A DNA stretch of 64,000 nt from Melioribacteraceae bacterium (GTDB taxonomy: Bacteria > Bacteroidota > Ignavibacteria > Ignavibacteriales > Melioribacteraceae). Of this stretch, positions 25,279 through 33,896 are shown piece by piece. A model generated the notes under the pieces. The model was not told the DNA's origin and searched no databases. It worked only from the letters and a program-made list of their open reading frames with translations. Position numbers and translations under genes: made by a program. Within the stretch, counting starts at the first letter, position 1. Each line of letters opens with the position of its first letter. The stretch spans positions 62,001 to 126,000 of the forward strand of contig WYBN01000009.1 in the NCBI GenBank assembly GCA_011525875.1, in the 5' to 3' direction.

Positions 25279-26025
25279 TTGATTCATTTTCGTGAAGATT
25301 TTTTAGGGAAATTAAAATCAGCTTCACGGTTGGTGTTTTTTTCGGGAGCGGGTATCTCCGCTGAAAGCGGCATCCCTACTTTCAGAGGGGAAGAAGGATT
25401 ATGGAAAAAGTTCAAACCTGAGGAACTTGCCAACTTCAACTCTTTTATAAGAAATCCTCAAATGGTTTGGGAGTGGTATCAATACCGGAGAAAAATAGGT
25501 AAGGAATCGCTCCCCAATCCCGGTCACTTTGCTATTGCCGAAATGGAAAAATATTTTTCGGATGTAACCGTTGTTACTCAAAATGTGGATAACCTTCACA
25601 GACGCGCCGGCAGTAAAAACATTTATGAGCTACACGGCAATATTGAAAAGAATTTTTGTATAGCATGCCACTCGCGGTATGATTTCCTTGATTTTCAAGA
25701 GAGCGTTGATGTCCCGCGCTGTAAAAGCTGCGGCGGACTGATACGTCCCGATGTAGTTTGGTTTGGAGAAATGCTGCCTCAGGATGTCTTTAGCGAAGCG
25801 GAATCCAAAGCTTCAAAATGTGATATTTGTTTTATCGTCGGCACATCGGGTATTGTCTATCCGGCAGCGTTTATTCCGCTTACTGCAAAGCAAAACGGAG
25901 CTTACCTGGTGGAGATAAACATTAACCCGACAGAATTAAGCAGTACAGCTGATTATTCCCTTTATGGAAGGTCGGGCGAAATACTACCTTTAATACTTAG
26001 TGCAGTAAAGAGTAAGGAATACTAA
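25279..26025 (+). CDS. cobB: NAD-dependent protein deacylase, sirtuin (class III-like)
   Basis: A 248-aa Sir2 enzyme that removes acyl groups from lysine using NAD+. Signatures: GAGISAESGIPTFRG near residue 21, TQNVDNLHRRAG near residue 98, catalytic His in YELHGNIE, two CxxC zinc-binding pairs (CIACH, CKSCGG), and GTSGIVYPA. The YxxR arrangement in WYQYRR near residue 75 matches the residues that bind acidic acyl chains in SIRT5/CobB, so desuccinylase or demalonylase activity is likely. The start is TTG; no ATG or GTG occurs in frame before the first conserved motif. It probably depends on translation of the gene 13 bp upstream. Confidence 0.9.
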   Translation: MIHFREDFLGKLKSASRLVFFSGAGISAESGIPTFRGEEGLWKKFKPEELANFNSFIRNPQMVWEWYQYRRKIGKESLPNPGHFAIAEMEKYFSDVTVVTQNVDNLHRRAGSKNIYELHGNIEKNFCIACHSRYDFLDFQESVDVPRCKSCGGLIRPDVVWFGEMLPQDVFSEAESKASKCDICFIVGTSGIVYPAAFIPLTAKQNGAYLVEININPTELSSTADYSLYGRSGEILPLILSAVKSKEY

Positions 26026-26044
26026 TTCAAAATCGGATTAATTC

Positions 26045-26072
26045 ACAAGTTTATTTTTCGCATAAAACTTGT
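26045..26072. repeat. Inverted repeat upstream of the tryptophanase gene
   Basis: ACAAGTTT (26045-26052) is mirrored by AAACTTGT (26065-26072) with a 12-base loop, followed by the AT-rich CAAAATTTATTTTC. It lies between the sirtuin stop and the tryptophanase start. It could be a weak terminator for the upstream operon or an operator for the tryptophanase gene. No Trp-containing leader peptide like E. coli tnaC was seen. Confidence 0.4.
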
Positions 26073-26122
26073 CAAAATTTATTTTCTAAGCTAAGTTTCA
26101 CTTGAAAATATGGAGCACAATA

Positions 26123-27496
26123 ATGAAGACAATCATCGAACCTTTCAGAATTAAGACAGTTGAGCCGATTAGATTTACCACAAGAAGAGAAAGAAAGAAA
26201 ATTCTTGAAACTGCGGGATATAATCCTTTTTTAATTCATGCTGAGGATGTAATAATTGACCTTCTGACCGACAGCGGAACTTCGGCAATGAGTTCGCAGC
26301 AGTGGGCTAAGATAATGGAGGGGGATGAATCTTATGCGGGATCTAAAAGTTATTACAGTTTTGAAAATGCGGTAAAAAAAATAACAGGGCATAAGCACAT
26401 TATTCCTACGCATCAAGGAAGAGCAGCCGAAAAAATTTTATTTTCAATTGTCGGTTCAAAAGGAAAATTTATTCCGAGCAATACACATTTTGATACTACT
26501 CGCGCCAATATTGAATTCATGGGTTGTGAAGCCCATGATTTGCTCGTTGAAATCGGGAAGCATCCGGAAAAACGGGCAGACTTTAAAGGGAATATGGATG
26601 TTGACCAACTTGTTAAATTTATTAACGAAAAAGGAGCAGGAAATATTCCTCTTGTAATGTTAACTGTCACCAATAATTCGGGCGGCGGGCAGCCGGTTTC
26701 GATGCAGAATATTAAGGAAGTTAGCGAGGTATGCAAAAGATTTCAAATTCCATTTTTTCTTGATGCATGCAGGTTCGCAGAGAATGCGTATTTCATAAAG
26801 CTGAGAGAAAAAGATTACGCAGCTAAATCTGTTTTGGAAATTGCAAAAGAAATGTTCTCTTATACTGACGGCGCCACGATGAGCGCTAAGAAAGACGCTC
26901 TTGTAAATATCGGCGGGTTCCTTTCTTTAAATGACGATTCGCTTGCAATGAATTGCAGAAATCTGTTGATAATAACCGAAGGCTTTCCTACTTACGGCGG
27001 TTTAGCCGGACGAGATCTCGAAGCCGTTGCACGCGGATTGGAGGAAGTTGTTGATGAACATTACCTTCAATATAGAATAAGGAGTATTGAATACCTCGGT
27101 GAAAAAATGACTCAGGCAGGTATTCCGATAATAGAACCGACAGGCGGTCATGCCGTATATATTGATGCAAAACGATTTCTCCCCCATGTTCCGGCTTATC
27201 AGTATCCCGGACAATCAATTGTTTGCGAAATTTACTTAGAAGGAGGAATCCGCGCGGTTGAGATCGGCAGCGTTATGTTTGGAAAATATGATAAAGAGGG
27301 CGTGCTTATTTCACCGCCGATGGAACTTGTAAGATTGGCTATTCCAAGGAGAGTTTATACGCAAAGTCATATTGATTACGTTGCGGAAGTTTTAATAGAA
27401 GTTTATAAGAACCGCGCTAATCTGAAGGGGTATAAAATCACTTACGAGGCGCCGATGTTAAGGCACTTTACGGCAAATTTTAAACCGGCCGAATAA
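26123..27496 (+). CDS. tnaA: Tryptophanase (tryptophan indole-lyase)
   Basis: PLP-dependent beta-eliminating lyase of about 457 aa, splitting L-tryptophan into indole, pyruvate and ammonia. The beta-eliminating lyase fold is clear (PTHQGRAAEKILFS near residue 94, SYTDGATMSAKKDALVNIGG with the PLP lysine near residue 250). Two positions separate tryptophanase from tyrosine phenol-lyase: here HFDTTRAN has Asp and IRAVEIGS has Val, both as in tryptophanase. The ATG at 26123 has GGAG 7 bases upstream; an in-frame TTG at 26102 is less likely. No Trp permease (tnaB) or tnaC leader is adjacent. Confidence 0.9.
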   Translation: MKTIIEPFRIKTVEPIRFTTRRERKKILETAGYNPFLIHAEDVIIDLLTDSGTSAMSSQQWAKIMEGDESYAGSKSYYSFENAVKKITGHKHIIPTHQGRAAEKILFSIVGSKGKFIPSNTHFDTTRANIEFMGCEAHDLLVEIGKHPEKRADFKGNMDVDQLVKFINEKGAGNIPLVMLTVTNNSGGGQPVSMQNIKEVSEVCKRFQIPFFLDACRFAENAYFIKLREKDYAAKSVLEIAKEMFSYTDGATMSAKKDALVNIGGFLSLNDDSLAMNCRNLLIITEGFPTYGGLAGRDLEAVARGLEEVVDEHYLQYRIRSIEYLGEKMTQAGIPIIEPTGGHAVYIDAKRFLPHVPAYQYPGQSIVCEIYLEGGIRAVEIGSVMFGKYDKEGVLISPPMELVRLAIPRRVYTQSHIDYVAEVLIEVYKNRANLKGYKITYEAPMLRHFTANFKPAE

Positions 27497-27512
27497 GCAG
27501 ATCAAACAAGGG

Positions 27513-28058
27513 CTAAAAATCCTCCCTGATTTCCTGTCCGCCCCTAAGTCCGTTTTTTTTGTTAATAATATTTTTTTCGATCAACTTTTTAACGACTATG
27601 GGAGGAACAAAATCGCTTACGTCGCCTTCAAACTGTGCAAGGTTTCTTACAATTGTCGAATTTAGATAGGTAAATTTTTCATGAGGCATTAAAAATATAG
27701 TGCGTAGATTTTCATCAAGTTTTCTATTCATTAATGCCATCTGAAATTCAAACTCAAAATCACTTACTGCTCGAAGTCCGCGAATAATACCAATAGCGCC
27801 GACCTGTTTAGCATGGTCAACAATTAAACCGGAAAAAGAATCAATTATTACCCGGTCATAATTCTTAAGAGATTCTCTCAGCATCTCAAGCCGTTCGGCT
27901 ACAGAGAACATCGGCGATTTAGTCGGATTTTTTGCAACTGTAACAACCACTTCATCAAAAAGGTCAATAGCTCTTTCAATAACGTCAATGTGACCTAACG
28001 TTACAGGATCAAAAGTTCCAGGATAAATTACCCGCTTAATCGTTTTGATATAATTCAT
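27513..28058 (-). CDS. coaD: Phosphopantetheine adenylyltransferase
   Basis: Fourth step of coenzyme A synthesis: 4'-phosphopantetheine plus ATP gives dephospho-CoA. The 181-aa protein has the nucleotidyltransferase motif GTFDPVTLGHIDVIERA near residue 14, RGLRAVSDFEFEFQMA near residue 94 and the second ATP motif LNSTIVR near residue 133. It is slightly longer than usual, with a short polar C-terminal tail (IINKKNGLRGGQEIRE). It is transcribed toward the tryptophanase gene, whose stop is 17 bp away. Confidence 0.95.
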   Translation of the reverse strand: MNYIKTIKRVIYPGTFDPVTLGHIDVIERAIDLFDEVVVTVAKNPTKSPMFSVAERLEMLRESLKNYDRVIIDSFSGLIVDHAKQVGAIGIIRGLRAVSDFEFEFQMALMNRKLDENLRTIFLMPHEKFTYLNSTIVRNLAQFEGDVSDFVPPIVVKKLIEKNIINKKNGLRGGQEIREDF

Positions 28059-28081
28059 ATAACCAAAATGTTTTGTTGTTC

Positions 28082-28113
28082 TCGGTGAAATATAACAATT
28101 ATTGTTTTACCGA
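28082..28113. terminator. Hairpin between the M14 peptidase gene and coaD
   Basis: TCGGT (28082-28086) pairs with ACCGA (28109-28113), with further AAA/TTT and CAAT/ATTG pairing inside. On the plus strand it is followed by TAAATTTTTTTTT, a good T run. Both neighbouring genes are on the minus strand, where no T run follows, so its direction does not match them. It may act as a weak terminator for the peptidase gene or as a leader structure before coaD. Confidence 0.3.
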
Positions 28114-28130
28114 TAAATTTTTTTTTATCC

Positions 28131-29969
28131 TTATTTAATAAAAACCATAGTCTTTGTCTCGGAATAAGAAGCTGTCAATAGCTGGTAATAATAAGTGCCG
28201 CTTGCTAAATCATAATGCTTCTTTGAATTAAAAAGCACTTCATAGGTGCCAGGATTGTAATAACCATCCGCGAGAGTATCAATCAATTGACCGAGAGCAT
28301 TAAAAATACGGAGAGAAATATTACCCCCTTTAGTTAAATCAAATCTAATGGTTGTGTTCGGGTTGAAAGGGTTAGGATAATTCTGGTATAGCTTAAAATC
28401 CTGCGGCAGTGCTTTCTCTTTTAAATTTGTAATAGGTTCGCGGAAATTTATTCTGAATGCATCTGCGACTGCTTTTCCACTGGTGTTGCTTTCAACTTTT
28501 ATTTGGATCGAAGTTTCATAATCGAATTCAATCTCTGTGAGGAAATTCCATTGTCCGCCGTTAAGACGCTGTGTCTTTTCTAATATAACGGGCTGTTCAA
28601 ACCCGGCGCTTATCTCAAATTTTGTTTGAAATGAAAAACTGCTGTTTGACTGCCACCAGCCGTAAACATCGTACTTGCCTGGCTTAAGCACTTCAGTATT
28701 ATAAACAACAGAATTGTTCGTGCTGTTATCATTAAGCAAAAAATAATCATTGCTGTAGAATTCAAGACCGCTTTGAGATTGATTATAGAATCCGGCAGCC
28801 ACAGCATCCTTGTTGTCAAGAATTATTCTTTTCGGATGCGACAGTTCCAGATACTCGGCTATCGCATACAGCATTCTATGGCCCAGTTCATAAAGATTCT
28901 CGTTTGTTACCCAAATATTGCTCGAGTAGTAATCATAAGGAGATTCGTAAGTCAGAGCCATTACCTTATCACCGTAGTTTTTCCAGAGCCACCCTTCAGG
29001 AAAGTATTCCTGCAAATTTGATTCACGAAGATCCTTATGCTGAAAATAAGGGTTATCAGAAACGTTTAGGTTTGAGAACTGATATTGTCTTCTGTAAAAG
29101 TAATCAGAAGTAGAAGAAGCAGTGTGAATAAAAAATGTGCAGAATGGGGAAGCCTGTGAATGCAAATTTAAAAAAACATCAATTACTTTTTCGTCGTTTA
29201 TCTGTTTCAACCTATCCCTTAAGATTTTTACTTCCACAGCAGCTTGTTCGTCGGTTTTATTCCATTCACGTTCCTGGTCCACGCCGAAATAATTTGTGCG
29301 CGACCGCCCAAAATAAACTCCCTCAGGATTATTAAAAGGGACTATATAAAAAATGATATTTTTACGGTAATAGGCTATCTCATCCTCGCCGGATAGAAGT
29401 TTTTGTATAAAACCATCGAGATGCCACGAAGAAGGAGTTTCGCCAGGATGTGTTCTTGAATGAATCCATACCCTGTATTTGAACTCATCGGGTTCATCAA
29501 AATCAGTAATCGTAAGTTCCTGCATCGGGAAATTCTGAGACGAAAAACCTAATGTATCAACGTTTACGAATGCACTTGCACTCCAGTCGGAAATTCTTTC
29601 CTGCAGGTAAGAATAATTATAAGGGGTATAGTAAGCTATATAAACCGTATCCCGTTCGAAAGCTTTCTCAAAAATTCTTTTTGAAGGCGCTTCCGTTTGC
29701 GAAAATCTTTCGAATGAATTATTGTCATATGAATACATGGGTCTGGTCACATCGCTATTGGGAATATTAACTCTTATGAATTTATCTTGGACTCCGCTGA
29801 TTCGAAAGTAGAACCATCTGCCGCCGATATCTTCAATGCTTCTTACGGTATAATTAATCGAATCGGATGTCTCGACGGAGTGAATATTTCCGCTCTCAAA
29901 ATCTGCATCAAATTTAATTTGTGATTTTACTGAAAAGCTAAGCAGCAATAATATTAGAAATGTTTTCAT
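28131..29969 (-). CDS. Secreted M14 zinc carboxypeptidase with T9SS sorting domain
   Basis: A 612-aa exported peptidase. A signal peptide (about 1-16) is followed by an N-terminal beta domain typical of cytosolic-carboxypeptidase-like M14 enzymes, then the M14 domain. Zinc ligands are in HPGETPSS (near residue 178) and in NLHSQASP (near 270); NPEGVYFGRSR binds the substrate carboxylate and TYESP holds the catalytic Glu. A beta-sandwich domain (about 385-510) leads to a C-terminal type IX sorting domain (YQNYPNPFNPNTTIRFD near 530). It should be exported through the outer membrane by T9SS. Confidence 0.88.
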   Translation of the reverse strand: MKTFLILLLLSFSVKSQIKFDADFESGNIHSVETSDSINYTVRSIEDIGGRWFYFRISGVQDKFIRVNIPNSDVTRPMYSYDNNSFERFSQTEAPSKRIFEKAFERDTVYIAYYTPYNYSYLQERISDWSASAFVNVDTLGFSSQNFPMQELTITDFDEPDEFKYRVWIHSRTHPGETPSSWHLDGFIQKLLSGEDEIAYYRKNIIFYIVPFNNPEGVYFGRSRTNYFGVDQEREWNKTDEQAAVEVKILRDRLKQINDEKVIDVFLNLHSQASPFCTFFIHTASSTSDYFYRRQYQFSNLNVSDNPYFQHKDLRESNLQEYFPEGWLWKNYGDKVMALTYESPYDYYSSNIWVTNENLYELGHRMLYAIAEYLELSHPKRIILDNKDAVAAGFYNQSQSGLEFYSNDYFLLNDNSTNNSVVYNTEVLKPGKYDVYGWWQSNSSFSFQTKFEISAGFEQPVILEKTQRLNGGQWNFLTEIEFDYETSIQIKVESNTSGKAVADAFRINFREPITNLKEKALPQDFKLYQNYPNPFNPNTTIRFDLTKGGNISLRIFNALGQLIDTLADGYYNPGTYEVLFNSKKHYDLASGTYYYQLLTASYSETKTMVFIK

Positions 29970-30017
29970 TATCTCTCAATGTTTGTTTTTACTGTAAACC
30001 GGAAAGCGTTTACGCAA

Positions 30018-30041
30018 ATTTAACCATTGTTTTTGTTAAAT
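30018..30041. repeat. Inverted repeat upstream of the M14 peptidase gene
   Basis: ATTTAAC (30018-30024) and GTTAAAT (30035-30041) form an inverted repeat with a 10-base spacer, 49 bp upstream of the M14 peptidase start. Just to its left is GCGTTTACGC, another short palindromic word. This is AT-rich DNA, so chance is possible; a regulatory site for the divergent genes is the alternative. Confidence 0.25.
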
Positions 30042-30103
30042 GCGGATTGGGTAGGTTGTGATTCCCCTCAAAAATTATAAGCAAGGAAAAAATTATTTTT
30101 GAT

Positions 30104-30132
30104 TTGACACAGAGGGAATCATTTGTTAAATT
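30104..30132 (+). promoter_or_regulatory. Candidate sigma-70-type promoter
   Basis: A perfect TTGACA (30104-30109) is followed after exactly 17 bases by TAAATT (30127-30132), which matches four of six positions of TATAAT. It points toward the small membrane-protein gene at 30227 and would give an untranslated leader of roughly 85 bases. Promoter recognition in this lineage may differ from the E. coli consensus. Confidence 0.4.
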
Positions 30133-30226
30133 AAAACCGCTTTTACGCCCCTCTTTGGTAGATTTATCCGAAATTACTTTTCAAGTATTGTAAAAAATTG
30201 TATTATTTGTTTGAGAAAGGAGGAAT

Positions 30227-30505
30227 ATGAAGGGGTTAGCAGTTAAACGCGCAGGAACAAACGAAAAGAAACAATCTGTTTTTTTTCAATCTCTAAAATG
30301 CTTTGTCCTGAAACCAATTGAAACGGGCTTGATAGGTTTTGCGACTTTTTTTACTATTTTGATAATCACAAAGTATTTGAGTTATTTAATCGGCACCGTA
30401 GAAGAATTTATTGTTGATATAGAAGACTTAATACTTTCCGCTATTGGTTTTATATTAATGTTTCTTATCAAATTTTTGGAAAATTTCAAAAAAGAAGAAG
30501 CTTAA
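30227..30505 (+). CDS. Small membrane protein, unknown function
   Basis: A 92-aa protein with a basic N-terminus and two hydrophobic stretches (about residues 33-54 and 66-84) separated by an acidic segment (VEEFIVDIED), ending in a charged tail. A strong AGAAAGGAGGA ribosome-binding site just before the ATG, and a possible promoter upstream, support a real gene. Its stop codon overlaps the stop of convergent prfA. No family recognised. Confidence 0.72.
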   Translation: MKGLAVKRAGTNEKKQSVFFQSLKCFVLKPIETGLIGFATFFTILIITKYLSYLIGTVEEFIVDIEDLILSAIGFILMFLIKFLENFKKEEA

Positions 30506-31572
30506 CTCGCTTTTAATTTTTCTGTACGGTCAGCAAGCTGAAGCTTTTCGATAAGCTCAAACAATTCGCCCTCAATTATATTAGACAAATTATATAAAGT
30601 TAAACCGATTCTATGATCCGTAACACGGTTCTGTGGAAAATTATATGTGCGGATTTTGTCGCTCCGATCGCCTTTTTTAACAATTGATTTTCTCTGTGCC
30701 GCGACCTCATTAGACTGCTCTTGTGATTTGAGATCGAATAATCTCGATTTAAGAACCTTCATCGCCTTTTGGCGGTTTTTCAACTGGGAGCGTTCATCCT
30801 GGCACTGGACAATTAATCCAGTTGGAATGTGGGTAATTCTTATTGCAGTCTCAACCTTATTTACGTTCTGCCCGCCAGCGCCGCCGCTTCTGTAGACATC
30901 AATTCTCAAATCATTTGGGTCAATTTCAATTTCCACATCTTCAATTTCAGGAAGCACGACAACCGATGCGGCGGATGTATGCACTCTTCCGCTCGCTTCT
31001 GTTAAAGGCACTCTTTGTACTCTGTGAACGCCGCTTTCAAATTTCAAATCTCCATAAATCCCATTGCCTCTAACTGCCATCACCGCTTCTTTCACGCCGC
31101 CTTTACTTGCTTCATTTATATCAAGCAATTCGTATTTCCAGCCTTTTAATTCGGCAAAACGAGTGTACATTCTAAGAAGATCGCTGGCAAATAATCCGGC
31201 TTCTTCTCCGCCGGTGCCGGCGCGTATTTCTAATATGACGTCTTTATCATCATTTGGATCTTTAGGAACGAGAAGAAGTTTAATTTTTTCTTCCACTTCT
31301 GTTTTTGCAGTTTCCATTTCGAGAAGTTCCGTTTCGGCAAGTTCTACGAGATCTTTTTCAGCCGAGGAATTAATTATCTCTTTGTTGCCGGCAATATTTT
31401 TGCATATTTGTATAAATTGATCATAGGTTTTAACAATTTCTTGAAGATCGCTCCTCTCCTTACTAAGTTTTTTTAATTTTTCCTGATTGGAAACAATGTC
31501 GGGGTCGGACAACTGAAGGTTTATTCTCTCAAATTTTTCTTTTACTTCTTGCAGTTTATCAAGGTAATTCAT
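30502..31572 (-). CDS. prfA: Peptide chain release factor 1
   Basis: Recognises UAA and UAG stop codons and triggers peptide release. The 356-aa protein has the class I release-factor architecture: an N-terminal helical domain (1-100), then the codon-recognition domain. The PxT-type anticodon motif appears as PLT in RVQRVPLTEASGR (near residue 188), which marks RF1 rather than RF2 (SPF). The universally conserved GGQ is in SGGAGGQNVNKVETA near residue 233. It stands alone with a convergent overlap of four bases at its 3' end. Confidence 0.96.
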   Translation of the reverse strand: MNYLDKLQEVKEKFERINLQLSDPDIVSNQEKLKKLSKERSDLQEIVKTYDQFIQICKNIAGNKEIINSSAEKDLVELAETELLEMETAKTEVEEKIKLLLVPKDPNDDKDVILEIRAGTGGEEAGLFASDLLRMYTRFAELKGWKYELLDINEASKGGVKEAVMAVRGNGIYGDLKFESGVHRVQRVPLTEASGRVHTSAASVVVLPEIEDVEIEIDPNDLRIDVYRSGGAGGQNVNKVETAIRITHIPTGLIVQCQDERSQLKNRQKAMKVLKSRLFDLKSQEQSNEVAAQRKSIVKKGDRSDKIRTYNFPQNRVTDHRIGLTLYNLSNIIEGELFELIEKLQLADRTEKLKAS

Positions 31573-31635
31573 CTTAAAAATCCAAAATTGGGTTGTAAAT
31601 ATATGAAAGTATGAGCGAAAAAGTACTGAGCATGC

Positions 31636-32967
31636 CTATGTAATTTTCCTCAGAATATTGAGATAATGTAATTGAATTTCTATATCCGGCACATCAATCC
31701 CTTTGCGGTCGGGAAGGCTAAGGCCGTTTAAATCGAACATAAAGTCAAGTGCGTCAAACATACTAATATCAGGGTTAATTCTATCCCGCAGATAATGAAT
31801 AAATTTCAATGTTTTGAATCCATCGAACCATAGTTTCTTTTGCAATTCGAATTGAGAATCAGACTTTGAATTTTCGATAATTTTTTTCATTCCCGTATTA
31901 AAGTCGTTGTAATTCAAAAATGAAAGTAGGTGTTCGTTTATCTCTGCTGACTTGATCAAATAACTTTCAACAGAGCGCTCACTATTTTGAAAAAAAAAAT
32001 TATTCCACTCCTTTAATGTTTTGAAAGAATTAGGAGAATAGAGCACATACTCATTTTGACGTTTACTTAAGAAGCGTCCGATTCGCTGCCCTGTGCCGAA
32101 AGGAACACGCCATGATTCGCGCGCTGAAGGATAAACGGTGGTTTCGCTGATCTCGCTAATGGAAAATTTTTTCGCGAGTTTTTCCATAAAATAAAAATCT
32201 TCCGCTGCTTTCCGCTTATTCATTCCTTGTACATCTATATATGATTCATAATCGCAAACCATCGTTGAGCCTATTGTGTGAAATGCAAAAGGAGAACCTG
32301 CATACTTTAAACCGAGCACATAATAACGCAGGAAGATTTCGTAACAAATCACCGCCAGGTCGTAATCATTGTTATTGGTCAATCTGTGCTCAAATTTAAC
32401 ATAGCCGCATCTCATATCTGATTCATTAAAAGCATAATATATTGCCTTCAGATAATTCTGTTCCACTTCACAATCCGCATCAAGACAGACTAATATTTTT
32501 TTGCTTTCGCAATTGTAATCAAACTTTGTTAGCGCAATGTCCATTCCAACCTTTCTTGCAAAACCGACTCCGCTGTTTTTTCCGCTCATCCTTTTCCCTT
32601 CCGAAGCCGCATCAACAAGCGCAATATTAATTTTTTTTCTGCTGATTGAATCGCCGAAATTTTCCGTCGAAGAGTATTTCGTAATCAAATCACGCAGATA
32701 TTGTAATGATTTCTGGTTGTACAATGAAACGGATTTGTTGGAGCTCTCATCTTCATTTATGATGAATAAAATTAAAGTCTTTGATAACATAAATTCATCA
32801 TTCGCAGTTAAGGAGTTAAGAAGTTTTTGTATGTTTTCGTATTCGCATATAGCCGGCACAACAACAATGATTTCAAAATTCTTTTCGGCTGTACACTCGG
32901 CGGAATAATTTTGCGAGCTGAATTTATCAAGATATTTTTTAACTTTTTCGGGAAGCGGTAATTTCAA
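31636..32967 (-). CDS. Family 2-like glycosyltransferase (GT-A fold)
   Basis: A 443-aa cytoplasmic protein with a GT-A nucleotide-sugar transferase core. IIVVVPAICEYENIQKLL (near 32) is the first strand and loop, LVCLDADCEVEQNYL (near 155) holds the DxD-like metal site, and KAAEDFYFMEKL (near 245) supplies the acidic catalytic position. A helical extension follows to residue 443. Its start overlaps the miaA stop by 4 bp. There is no neighbouring glycan locus, so acceptor and product are unknown. Confidence 0.75.
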   Translation of the reverse strand: MKLPLPEKVKKYLDKFSSQNYSAECTAEKNFEIIVVVPAICEYENIQKLLNSLTANDEFMLSKTLILFIINEDESSNKSVSLYNQKSLQYLRDLITKYSSTENFGDSISRKKINIALVDAASEGKRMSGKNSGVGFARKVGMDIALTKFDYNCESKKILVCLDADCEVEQNYLKAIYYAFNESDMRCGYVKFEHRLTNNNDYDLAVICYEIFLRYYVLGLKYAGSPFAFHTIGSTMVCDYESYIDVQGMNKRKAAEDFYFMEKLAKKFSISEISETTVYPSARESWRVPFGTGQRIGRFLSKRQNEYVLYSPNSFKTLKEWNNFFFQNSERSVESYLIKSAEINEHLLSFLNYNDFNTGMKKIIENSKSDSQFELQKKLWFDGFKTLKFIHYLRDRINPDISMFDALDFMFDLNGLSLPDRKGIDVPDIEIQLHYLNILRKIT

Positions 32968-33878
32968 TTTTTGTGTCCGAGAAAATGAGCTGTTAAATCC
33001 TTAGCCTTTGACAAATCATCAGGTGAAAGCCAATTAATTTTGACGCCTTCTCTTTCCATTTTCCGGAACCAGGTCATTTGTTTTTTTGCAAAATCATGAA
33101 TTGCCGAGTTCAACTTCTGATACATATCATTATAACTTAATTCGCCTTTAAGAAACAATGCTATATATTTATATTCAAGCCCAAAATAAATCAAGCGTTC
33201 GAAGGCAATGCCTAATTCAAGCAATAATTTTACTTCATCAATCATTCCCGCTTCAAGCCTCTTTTTCAATCGTTCGGTAATTCTTGTTTTTATTTCGCTG
33301 CGCGGAAGATTAATGCCGAGTATTAATGATTCAATTCTGCTTTCGTGAAGTTTATTTGTTCCGTCATCTTTCTCGGCGATTAAAATGGCTTTAATCAACC
33401 TATCCTTGTCCTTAAGATCGGTAGTATTGTGAAGAGTTCTCTTTGTTGAGTGGAGAATTTCTTTTAATTCGGTTGACGGTAGATTTTTCAGCTCTTCATA
33501 TCTACGGCTGTTGAAATTGACCGGTGTCATTTTGTAAGCCTGAAGAATGGAGCTGAGATATAAACCGGTGCCGCCAACGAGAAAAGCGTTTTTCTTTCTG
33601 CTGTTTATAAGTTCAAAGGATTTAAAAAACATCTCCCCGAACTTAAATAGATCAAAATCCTCCTTCGGCTCAACTATATCGATTAGGTGATACTTGATTT
33701 TATTTCCATTAATAAAATAATCCTGAAGGTCCTTGCCTGTGCCGATGGACATATATTTATAAACCTGCCTGCTGTCGGCAGAAATGATTTCACCGTTAAA
33801 ATCACACGCGAGCAGCGCGGCAAATTTTGTCTTCCCGACTGCTGTGGGACCTAATATGGTAATAAGTTTGCCGGTCAT
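32964..33878 (-). CDS. miaA: tRNA dimethylallyltransferase
   Basis: Transfers a dimethylallyl group to A37 of tRNAs reading codons that begin with U. The 304-aa protein begins with P-loop GPTAVGKTKFA (residues 10-20), followed by ISADSRQVYKYMSIGTGK (near 33), LVGGTGLYLSSIL (near 98) and a C-terminal KKQMTWFRK segment (near 265) typical of MiaA. It is the middle gene of a probable operon: 18 bp after the CNB-GAF-kinase gene and overlapping the glycosyltransferase gene by 4 bp. Confidence 0.95.
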   Translation of the reverse strand: MTGKLITILGPTAVGKTKFAALLACDFNGEIISADSRQVYKYMSIGTGKDLQDYFINGNKIKYHLIDIVEPKEDFDLFKFGEMFFKSFELINSRKKNAFLVGGTGLYLSSILQAYKMTPVNFNSRRYEELKNLPSTELKEILHSTKRTLHNTTDLKDKDRLIKAILIAEKDDGTNKLHESRIESLILGINLPRSEIKTRITERLKKRLEAGMIDEVKLLLELGIAFERLIYFGLEYKYIALFLKGELSYNDMYQKLNSAIHDFAKKQMTWFRKMEREGVKINWLSPDDLSKAKDLTAHFLGHKN

Positions 33879-33896
33879 TTCAACTTAAGATTTTGA

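Noticed and set aside
26026..26122. tnaC-like regulatory leader peptide
   Set aside because: No short ORF with a Trp codon precedes the tryptophanase gene.
31064..31420. Plus-strand ORF of 118 codons, Ser-rich
   Set aside because: Antisense shadow of prfA, which is fully supported by GGQ and PLT motifs.
32537..32908. Plus-strand ORF of 123 codons
   Set aside because: Shadow of the glycosyltransferase gene on the other strand; composition is not protein-like.
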